Origin: Deltaproteobacteria bacterium HGW-Deltaproteobacteria-12 | Lineage (GTDB): Bacteria > Desulfobacterota > Syntrophia > Syntrophales > Smithellaceae | Reading direction: 5' to 3' | Length of the DNA stretch: 46,333 bases | Assembly: GCA_002840565.1 (NCBI GenBank) | Contig: PHBK01000013.1 | Coordinates: forward strand, 1-46,333 | In this document: positions 40,066 through 46,333 of the stretch, one piece after another | Layout: every line of letters starts with the position of its first letter | Position numbering within the stretch: the stretch's first letter is position 1 | Made by a program: the position numbers and the translations under genes | The notes under the pieces: model-generated | Seen by the model: only the letters and a program-made list of their open reading frames with translations | What the model was told of the DNA's origin: nothing | Databases searched by the model: none

Positions 40066-41877
40066 ATGGAATTTCAGGCGAAGATCATTCCCCGGTCTTT
40101 TTTCGAGCAGACGGTGCGCTACCGGGACCGGGTGGCATTGCGGCACAAGCAGTATGGTATCTGGCACAAGGTGAAATGGGGTGAATACGGCGACGAGGTT
40201 CGGAAGGTGGCGTCCGCGATTCTGTCCATGGGCCTGCCGAAAGGTCAGACGGTCTGTATTCTGGGGGACAACCGTCCGGAGTGGTTGATCTGCCATATGG
40301 CGGTGATGACATTGGGCATGGCCACCTGCGGAATCTATCCGACCTCCTCCTCCGACGAGATCCGATACATCATCGACCATTCGGAAGCGAAGCTGCTGTT
40401 CGTGGAGAACGAGGAGCAGCTCGACAAGATCATGGACATTCTGCCGGAGCTCAAGCTGCAGCAGATAGTGGTGTGGGATGCGAAGGGGCTGTGGGGCTAC
40501 CGGCATGCCCAGGTGCTCTTTTTTGAGGAGTTTCTCAAGGGTGCCGAAGAGTTCCGGAAGGCAAATCCGAATGCCGTGGACAAGGTCATGGAATCCATTG
40601 TGCCCGACGATACGGCGATGGTGATCTACACATCGGGAACGACGGGGCGTCCCAAGGGAGCACTTTTATCTCACAAGAATATCTCCACGGTCATTCAGGC
40701 CTTTCTGCAAATTATTCCCATCAACGAAAATGACGAGGTGGTTTCTTATTTGCCTCTGGCCCATATCTTCGAGAACGCCGTATCGGTTTTCACGCCGGTA
40801 TTCACGGGGGCGACGGTGAACTTCGTGGAGAGCATGGATACACTGGCAGCAAACCTGCGGGAGACCTCTCCGACGATTTTCGGCAGCGTGCCCCGGATCT
40901 GGGAGAAGTTCGCCTCTAACATCCATATCAAGATGGATGACTCCACCTGGCTCAAGCGTTCTTTGTACAAACTCAGCTTCCAGGTGGGGAAGTGTTACCT
41001 TACGGCCAAGTCGTCGGGGGATGCGTCCCTGGCGCTGTGGCGGATATTGTATTTTGCCGCCTACTGGGGCGTGCTGTATCATCTGAAGCGGCAGCTTGGT
41101 TTCGAACGTATCCGTTGGGCTCTGTGCTCGGCGGCGGCGGCCTCGAAGGAGCTGTTTGAATATTTCAACATCCTGGGCATTCCGCTCCGCGACGGGTATG
41201 GCCAGACGGAATCAACCGGTATCATTGCCATCCAGCGCCTGGACAAGCTCCCTCGCTACGGTTACGTGGGCGAGGCACTGCCGGGTCTGGAGATGAAGAT
41301 ATCTGAAGCCGGCGAAATCATGGCCCGGGGTCCCGGGGTCTTCAAAGGGTATTTCAAGAATCCCGAACTGACGGCGGAGACCATTCGGGATGGCTGGCTC
41401 CATACTGGGGACCTGGGGGTCATCGACGACGGGTGGCTGAAGATCGTGGGGCGCATGAAGGACATCATCATCACCTCCGGCGGCAAGAATGTCACGCCGG
41501 AATTTATTGAAAATAAGCTGAAATTCAGTACATATATCCAGGACGCGGTTATTATCGGCGATGGAAAGCATTATTTGACGGCACTGATCCTGATTGACGA
41601 AGACAACGTGATGAAATTTGCCCAGGACAACCGGATACCTTTCACGACTTATGAGGATCTGACGCAGAACAAGGAGATCAACAAGCTCATCGAGGGAGAG
41701 GTCGCTGAGGTGAACAAGACTCTGGCCCGGGTGGAGACGATCAAGAAGTTCCGTCTGATCCCGCGGCGGTTCTATGCTGAAGACGGTGATGTCACGCCGA
41801 CGCAGAAGGTCAAGCGGCGGAATCTGGAAAAGCAGTACAAGGATATTATCGATTCGATGTACAAAGGCGGAGAATAA
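40066..41877 (+). CDS. AMP-forming acyl-CoA synthetase (long-chain FadD15 type), third paralogue
   Basis: CoA ligase of 603 residues. Motifs are YTSGTTGRPKGAL, GYGQTESTG, WLHTGDLGVIDDG, MKDIIITSGGKNVTPEFIE and the terminal DVTPTQKVKRRN. The N-terminus lacks the MxxNTLPK-like start of the first paralogue but aligns from SFFEQTVRYRDRVALRHK. It starts right after the livF stop codon (TAA-ATG), with GGAGGAG inside livF as its ribosome-binding site, so translation is coupled to the transporter ATPase. The permease genes lie downstream in the same operon. The substrate is unknown. Confidence 0.91.
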   Translation: MEFQAKIIPRSFFEQTVRYRDRVALRHKQYGIWHKVKWGEYGDEVRKVASAILSMGLPKGQTVCILGDNRPEWLICHMAVMTLGMATCGIYPTSSSDEIRYIIDHSEAKLLFVENEEQLDKIMDILPELKLQQIVVWDAKGLWGYRHAQVLFFEEFLKGAEEFRKANPNAVDKVMESIVPDDTAMVIYTSGTTGRPKGALLSHKNISTVIQAFLQIIPINENDEVVSYLPLAHIFENAVSVFTPVFTGATVNFVESMDTLAANLRETSPTIFGSVPRIWEKFASNIHIKMDDSTWLKRSLYKLSFQVGKCYLTAKSSGDASLALWRILYFAAYWGVLYHLKRQLGFERIRWALCSAAAASKELFEYFNILGIPLRDGYGQTESTGIIAIQRLDKLPRYGYVGEALPGLEMKISEAGEIMARGPGVFKGYFKNPELTAETIRDGWLHTGDLGVIDDGWLKIVGRMKDIIITSGGKNVTPEFIENKLKFSTYIQDAVIIGDGKHYLTALILIDEDNVMKFAQDNRIPFTTYEDLTQNKEINKLIEGEVAEVNKTLARVETIKKFRLIPRRFYAEDGDVTPTQKVKRRNLEKQYKDIIDSMYKGGE

Positions 41878-41942
41878 ACGGGATCGCGCCTCATCGCTGG
41901 AGGCCGTACCGCATACTTTATGCAAAGGAAGAGTGAGCTCCT

Positions 41943-42923
41943 ATGAATTTAGTGGAAAGCTATAAAGACGATCTTAAATTGATTGAGAAACCCTGGACCG
42001 GGTGCTGGATTGCGCTGACCGTTATTGCCCTGTTATTGCTTCCCTGGTTCGGCAATGAGCATCTTATTTACATGGGCACTCTGATTTTCATCGTTTCCGT
42101 CGGTGTCATGGGGCAGAATATTCTGATCGGCTATACTGGTCAGATTTCATTAGGACAGGCGGGATTTCTCGCCCTCGGCGCCTTTACTTTCGGCCATCTG
42201 TCGCAGATGGGTGTACCGATCGGCCTGGCACTTTTGGGTGCGGGCTGCATGGCTGCTTTTTTCGGCGTGCTGGTCGGGTTTCCCTCACTGCGCCTGAAAG
42301 GGCCATATCTGGCGATTGTAACTCTGGGATTCGGTATTGCCGTATTTCAGACCTTTGCCAGTTTTGAAGTTCTCTCCGGTGGCCGGATGGGTATGGTCAT
42401 CCCGAAATTTCCCGCTCTCTTCGGTCTGACCAGAGAAGCATCGATGTACTATTTTTCCCTCTTTCTGGGGATAGCCTTTACGCTGGCCACGTATAATCTT
42501 ATATCATCTTATACGGGCCGCGCTTTTGTCGCCATAAGGGACAACGACATTGCCGCGGAAGTCTTAGGCGTAAATCTGACAAACTACAAACTCATGTCCT
42601 TCGCCATCAGCTCCTTCTATACGGGGATTCACGGCGCCATGTTCGCTATGTTCATGGGGTTCATTGACCCCCAGATGTTTAATTTTGGTGAATCTCTGAT
42701 CATCTTCGTGGCGGTGGTTATTGGCGGATTGGCTTCGGTGGAGGGTGCAATTTTTGGAGCTGCTTTCGTCATTCTGGTCCCGCAGGTATTCAGTGGTTAC
42801 AAAGAATTCGTTCCCGTGATCTTCGGGGTGACGGTTATTTTTATTATGATCTATGAGCCTCTTGGACTTGCGGGACGATGGTTCAAGATGCGCCTATACT
42901 ACCGTAACTGGCCGTTCCGCTAA
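41943..42923 (+). CDS. livM: LIV-type ABC transporter permease (LivM type)
   Basis: Inner-membrane permease of 326 residues with multiple hydrophobic helices, the LivM signature NILIGYTGQISLGQAGFLALGAF and the GRAFVAIRDNDIAAEVLGVNLTNYKLMSFA loop that contacts the ATPase. It ends RWFKMRLYYRNWPFR, similar to the end of the LivM at 22205. Here livM precedes livH, the reverse of the second set. A GGAAGAG site precedes ATG 41943. Confidence 0.93.
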   Translation: MNLVESYKDDLKLIEKPWTGCWIALTVIALLLLPWFGNEHLIYMGTLIFIVSVGVMGQNILIGYTGQISLGQAGFLALGAFTFGHLSQMGVPIGLALLGAGCMAAFFGVLVGFPSLRLKGPYLAIVTLGFGIAVFQTFASFEVLSGGRMGMVIPKFPALFGLTREASMYYFSLFLGIAFTLATYNLISSYTGRAFVAIRDNDIAAEVLGVNLTNYKLMSFAISSFYTGIHGAMFAMFMGFIDPQMFNFGESLIIFVAVVIGGLASVEGAIFGAAFVILVPQVFSGYKEFVPVIFGVTVIFIMIYEPLGLAGRWFKMRLYYRNWPFR

Positions 42924-42948
42924 CGATTCCTGGGAGGACGCACATAAC

Positions 42949-43830
42949 ATGGTAAACTTTATTCAATATCTTATTTCCGGTTTGTCCGCGGGCAGCCTTT
43001 ATGCACTGGTTGCCCTGGGCGTCGTGCTGATCTACCGCTCTACAAGAATCCTGAATTTTGCCCACGGGGACATGGCCACGATGGGAACTTTTTTTGCCTT
43101 CAGCCTGCTCGCCTGGCGCTTTCCCTTCTACCTTGCCCTGCCCCTCAGCCTGCTTTTCGGTGCATTGCTGGCCGTGGTCTTCTATTTCTCCATTATTGTG
43201 CCGGCGCAACGCCGCGACGCGACTATGCTGGGGCAGATTACGCTCACTGTGGGATTAAGCATGGTCTTTCAGGGAGCGATCGTCTATCTGTGGGGTACGG
43301 ACTCCAAAATATTGAGTTTTCCCCTTTCCGATACAAAAACATGGCAATTGGGACCGATTTACCTCAATGAATTGAGTGTCGGTACGCTGATTGTCGGCAT
43401 CGTGGGCAGTGTGCTTTTGTATCTGCTCATTCAGAAGACCCGCCTGGGACTGGCCATGAAGGCAACTTCGGAAAACCTGCCCGCAGCCCAGACACTGGGC
43501 ATTCCGACGCGGACCATCCTTGCCACTTCCTGGGGTCTGGCCGCCCTGCTGGGTGTTCTTGCGGGGCTCTTCCTGGCGCCGGCCCTCATTCTCGATCCCT
43601 TCTTTATGATGGAGCCTTTCCTGAAGGGGTTCGCCGGGGCCATCCTGGGCGGACTGAACAGCCTTCCCGGCGCCATTATCGGCGGGCTCCTGATCGGCAT
43701 TATCGATAATCTCAGCGGCGGCTACATTTCGATGGAATTTAAAAATACTGTGCCCTTTATCATCATCATCATAGTTTTGTTATTTAAGCACGAAGGCCTG
43801 CTGGGAAAGGAATTCAAGGAACGAATATAA
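42949..43830 (+). CDS. livH: LIV-type ABC transporter permease (LivH type)
   Basis: Permease of 293 residues with about eight membrane segments and the hallmark GLSAGSLYALVALGVVLIYRSTRILNFAHGDMATMG. The second half holds KATSENLPAAQTLGIPTRTILATSWGLAALLGVLAG and AGAILGGLNSLPGAIIGG. The open frame runs back to 42853 inside livM; I place the start at ATG 42949, where GGGAGGA lies about 10 nt upstream and the family N-terminus MVNFIQYLISGLS begins. It closes the third transporter operon. Confidence 0.93.
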   Translation: MVNFIQYLISGLSAGSLYALVALGVVLIYRSTRILNFAHGDMATMGTFFAFSLLAWRFPFYLALPLSLLFGALLAVVFYFSIIVPAQRRDATMLGQITLTVGLSMVFQGAIVYLWGTDSKILSFPLSDTKTWQLGPIYLNELSVGTLIVGIVGSVLLYLLIQKTRLGLAMKATSENLPAAQTLGIPTRTILATSWGLAALLGVLAGLFLAPALILDPFFMMEPFLKGFAGAILGGLNSLPGAIIGGLLIGIIDNLSGGYISMEFKNTVPFIIIIIVLLFKHEGLLGKEFKERI

Positions 43831-44143
43831 AGGAAAGAGGAACCGCAACAGAAGAAATTATCCTCGGAGAAAGCGCTCTTTCGGGCACACCTGCGACGCT
43901 GGGTTGTAATCATCATTTGTCCTTACGATTCAAGACAGTGAACGTGGTAATCTAAACAGAAAAAGGGGCTTGCCATAACTCAGTGGTGGTTGCAACCCCT
44001 TGTTCAACAAAGGGAACATGAGATTGCTTCGCTTATCAAATTCACTCGTAAAGACAGTGTGACACAGTCTTATAAGCCGGATTCTCTGGAGAGGAATCTC
44101 TTCTATGAAAGTATAAATCTAATATCGGGAAAGGGAGAAAATT
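43831..44143. other. 313-bp intergenic region before the last synthetase
   Basis: No gene is supported. The main feature is a hairpin at 43962-44001 (annotated separately). No convincing -35/-10 pair or sigma-54 element was found upstream of the synthetase at 44144. Confidence 0.55.
43962..44001 (+). terminator. Probable terminator hairpin of the third LIV operon
   Basis: AAGGGG-C-TTGC on the left pairs with GCAA-CCCCTT on the right, a stem interrupted by one bulged C, with an ~18-nt loop. It lies about 130 nt after livH. Only a short T-containing tail follows, so strength is uncertain. Confidence 0.45.
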
Positions 44144-45946
44144 ATGGAAAAATTTAAAGAAGTATCGATGGCAGCAGTTTTTCAGAATCGAGCCATGGAA
44201 CATGGTGATAAAGCGTGCGTGGCTTACCGCAACGACGCCGCCCAGTGGTTCGATGTCTCCTGGAATCAGATGAATGAGATGATCCATAATCTGGCTTATT
44301 ATCTGATGGCAAAAGGAATTCAGCACGGCGACAAAGTGGCGGTCTTTTCCCCGAACCGTTATGAATGGTGGGTCGCCGACATGGCGATTCTGTCGATCGG
44401 GGCGGTAAACATTCCTATTTACGCCACAAACACCCCGGATGAGGTGTGCTATATCCTGGACAACTCCGATGCGCGGATCTGTTTTACCGGCACTTCGGTG
44501 CATATGGAGAAGGTCGTTGCCGTGCGCGACAGGCTGCCGAAGCTGATGGAGGTAGTCATTTTCGATAATCCGGCGAAGAAGATTGACGGTGTTATTGCCG
44601 TCAAGGATGCCTTCTCGTTCGGGAAGGATCATGCCGACGAGGCTCTCTTCAATCGGCGGCTTACGGCCATCAAACCCGAAGATCTGTGCACTTTCATCTA
44701 TACGTCGGGGACGACCGGAGATCCCAAGGGGGTCATGCTGTCGCATAAGAATATCGTATCCAATGTTCACCAGTTCATCGCCTATTTCCCGGAAATGGTC
44801 AGCCGCTTCCACAAGGCACCGTCATTCCTTCCTCTTTCCCACGCCGTGGAGCGCACCGCCGTTTACTACTGCCAGGTTTTTTCCGCCAACAAGATCCACT
44901 TTGTGAAGAGCATCGAAACTTTGCTGGAAGATTTGCAGCATATCCATCCGTCCATCATGGCCTCGGTGCCCCGGGTACTGGAGAAGATGTATGAGGCGAT
45001 AACGGCCAAGGTTGCTTTGGCGCCGCCGGTCAAACAGAAACTCTTTGCCTGGGCACTCGATGTCGGCCGAAGAAATGTTCCCTACATCTGCAAAGGAAAA
45101 CAGCGGACAGGTCTGTTTGCGCTCGAGTACAAACTGGCCGACAAACTGATATTTTCCAAACTGAAGGCGGTGCTGGGCTTAGACCAGATTTATTTTATCG
45201 GTCTCGGCGGGGCGCCCATGCCGCGGAAAATTCTCGAATTCTTCCTGGGTATGGACATACCTTGCTGTGATGCCTATGGGCTGAGTGAAACCTCACCCAT
45301 GGTGACCTGCAATTATGTAGGCCATATCCAGCCGGGCACCATCGGTGTGCCTGTAATCAATACAGAAGTGAAGATCAGTGATGAGGGGGAAATTCTCATT
45401 CGCGGTCCTCAGGTGATGGTTGGTTATTACAAGAACGAGGCCGCTACGAAAGAAGCCATCACAGCGGACGGATTTCTGAAAACCGGAGATATGGGCAAGT
45501 TCGATGCCGAAGGAAATCTAAGTATTACCGGGAGAATCAAGGATATTATTATTACATCCGGGGGGAAGAATATTTCTCCGCAGAATATCGAGAACAGTCT
45601 GATGTTTTCCAAGTACATCAATCAGCTGGCTATTATCGGGGACGGCAAAAAATACCTTTCCGCTCTGATCATACCGGCCTTCGAAGTTCTGGAGCCGTGG
45701 GCGAAAGACAACGGCATCACATATACCGGCCGGCCTGACCTGATCAAGAATGAGAAGGTTCTGGCATTGTTTGAAGCCCAGATCAAGGAGTACACCAGGG
45801 AGTACGGACAGGTCGAGCAGATTAAAAAGTTTACACTGCTGGAACGTGAATGGCTGCAGGAAACCGGCGAGCTGACCCCGACGCTCAAGGTGAAACGGCG
45901 CGTGATAGTGCAGAAATACTCTGACCTGATTGATAAGATGTATTAG
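44144..45946 (+). CDS. AMP-forming acyl-CoA synthetase (long-chain type), stand-alone fourth paralogue
   Basis: CoA ligase of 600 residues with P-loop YTSGTTGDPKGVM, AYGLSETSP, FLKTGDMGKFDAEGNL, IKDIIITSGGKNISPQNIE and terminal ELTPTLKVKRRV. It belongs to the same ~600-residue group as the three transporter-linked paralogues but is more divergent at the N-terminus (SMAAVFQNRAMEHGDKACVAYRND) and is not within a transporter operon. AAAGGGAG lies 8 nt upstream of the ATG. It is followed by a strong terminator. Confidence 0.91.
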   Translation: MEKFKEVSMAAVFQNRAMEHGDKACVAYRNDAAQWFDVSWNQMNEMIHNLAYYLMAKGIQHGDKVAVFSPNRYEWWVADMAILSIGAVNIPIYATNTPDEVCYILDNSDARICFTGTSVHMEKVVAVRDRLPKLMEVVIFDNPAKKIDGVIAVKDAFSFGKDHADEALFNRRLTAIKPEDLCTFIYTSGTTGDPKGVMLSHKNIVSNVHQFIAYFPEMVSRFHKAPSFLPLSHAVERTAVYYCQVFSANKIHFVKSIETLLEDLQHIHPSIMASVPRVLEKMYEAITAKVALAPPVKQKLFAWALDVGRRNVPYICKGKQRTGLFALEYKLADKLIFSKLKAVLGLDQIYFIGLGGAPMPRKILEFFLGMDIPCCDAYGLSETSPMVTCNYVGHIQPGTIGVPVINTEVKISDEGEILIRGPQVMVGYYKNEAATKEAITADGFLKTGDMGKFDAEGNLSITGRIKDIIITSGGKNISPQNIENSLMFSKYINQLAIIGDGKKYLSALIIPAFEVLEPWAKDNGITYTGRPDLIKNEKVLALFEAQIKEYTREYGQVEQIKKFTLLEREWLQETGELTPTLKVKRRVIVQKYSDLIDKMY

Positions 45947-45978
45947 AAAAATAGCTCTTTATTTTGAATTTTCCCCAA

Positions 45979-46010
45979 AAAGGGGTTGCCGGTTATCGGC
46001 AACCCCTTTG
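45979..46010 (+). terminator. Intrinsic terminator of the last synthetase gene
   Basis: A perfect 13-bp stem, AAAGGGGTTGCCG (45979-45991) with CGGCAACCCCTTT (45997-46009), encloses the loop GTTAT. The T-rich tail continues for a few bases (GTATTT) to the intron boundary at 46016. Confidence 0.85.
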
Positions 46011-46015
46011 TATTT

Positions 46016-46333
46016 GTGCGCCCGGCAGGGCGCACAGACTTGGTGGTGAAAGTCCACTACTCACCCGGCAAGGGGAAGAGTTAGCCGGACGGCAAGGGTG
46101 TTGCGGGCAACTGCGAATCTGGAGGAAGCCGCAGGCAAAGCGCTGGCCTGACGAACAGGAAGCGGATACGAGGCGGTACAGCGGGGTAAGGCGGCAAGTA
46201 TCGTCAAAGCCCGATACTTGCACGGAACGCTGTAACGTAAATCCGACAGGCATAAGCAGGAAGGTCGCGCGAATTACCCTGGGAGGCCCACCAGCCTGCC
46301 TTGTGCTACTGGCATTGAGAGATGCCGGGATGG
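46016..46333 (+). mobile_element. 5' portion of a group II intron (class C type), truncated by the window end
   Basis: The sequence begins GTGCGCCCGGCAGGG, the group II 5' splice-site consensus GUGYG, and continues with domain I landmarks known from the Oceanobacillus iheyensis class IIC intron: GTTAGCC, GCAAGGGTGTTG, CGAATCTGGAGGAAGC, CCTGACGAACAGGAA, GGATACGAGGC, and near the end TTACCCTGGGAGG. Class C introns are known to insert just downstream of intrinsic terminators, and here the 5' end lies 6 nt past the terminator stem of the synthetase gene. The maturase gene, domains V/VI and the 3' end are beyond the window, so activity cannot be judged. No coding frame is proposed in this part. 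Confidence 0.85.

Noticed and set aside
44042..44812. 256-codon minus-strand frame opposite the last synthetase
   Set aside because: It is an antisense shadow of the synthetase coding sequence, with no family features.
46016..46333. Structured RNA at the window end as a riboswitch or rRNA fragment
   Set aside because: The GTGCG 5' end and domain I landmarks fit a group II intron, and the position behind a terminator fits class C insertion.

Overview
The window reads as a catabolic island from an anaerobic bacterium, most likely a deltaproteobacterium of the Syntrophales or a related Desulfobacterota lineage. The reasons are gene content (tungsten/molybdenum aldehyde:ferredoxin oxidoreductase, many ~600-residue long-chain-type acyl-CoA synthetases embedded in LIV-type ABC operons, several acyl-CoA dehydrogenases), sigma-54 promoters and a bacterial group IIC intron. 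The lineage is an inference from content, not from a marker gene. Thirty-five genes are called: 34 lie on the plus strand and one small gene on the minus strand. One further gene is a plus-strand remnant. No transcription factor gene is visible.

Layout. (1) 286-5044: solute-binding protein, LivG, LivF and acyl-CoA synthetase (permeases are not in view). (2) 5205-10767: iron alcohol dehydrogenase, SCP2-domain protein and aldehyde:ferredoxin oxidoreductase, followed by a 51-codon remnant of a LivF ATPase and a cysteine-less thiolase-like protein that may have a leaderless mRNA. (3) 11288-16930: a beta-oxidation operon of large acyl-CoA dehydrogenase, 3-hydroxyacyl-CoA dehydrogenase/enoyl-CoA hydratase fusion and true thiolase, closed by a terminator. 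(4) 17115-17366 (minus): small protein of unknown function. (5) 17825-24630: complete LIV transporter with embedded acyl-CoA synthetase. (6) 25308-37045: SDR, HpaB/AbfD-family flavoprotein, nitronate monooxygenase-like protein, then a thiolase-like/DUF35/MaoC triad, acyl-CoA dehydrogenase, hydratase/dehydrogenase fusion, CoA ligase and a second acyl-CoA dehydrogenase. (7) 37329-43830: a third LIV transporter with embedded synthetase. (8) 44144-45946: a stand-alone synthetase whose terminator is followed directly by the 5' part of a group IIC intron running off the window.

How it may work together. Each LIV transporter travels with its own acyl-CoA synthetase, suggesting import coupled to CoA activation of a carboxylic acid instead of amino-acid uptake. 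The acyl-CoA would be dehydrogenated, hydrated and cleaved either by the classical thiolase route (region 3) or by a retro-aldol route resembling the Ltp2-ChsH2-ChsH1 steroid side-chain system (region 6). The latter would release an aldehyde or ketone, for which the aldehyde:ferredoxin oxidoreductase and alcohol dehydrogenase of region 2 would be suitable.

The strongest non-coding signal is a pair of near-consensus sigma-54 promoters, upstream of regions 5 and 6. Each is preceded by about 70-76 bp by the same long, imperfect inverted repeat. This predicts a single enhancer-binding regulator, encoded elsewhere, that switches on a transporter/activation operon and a degradation operon together.
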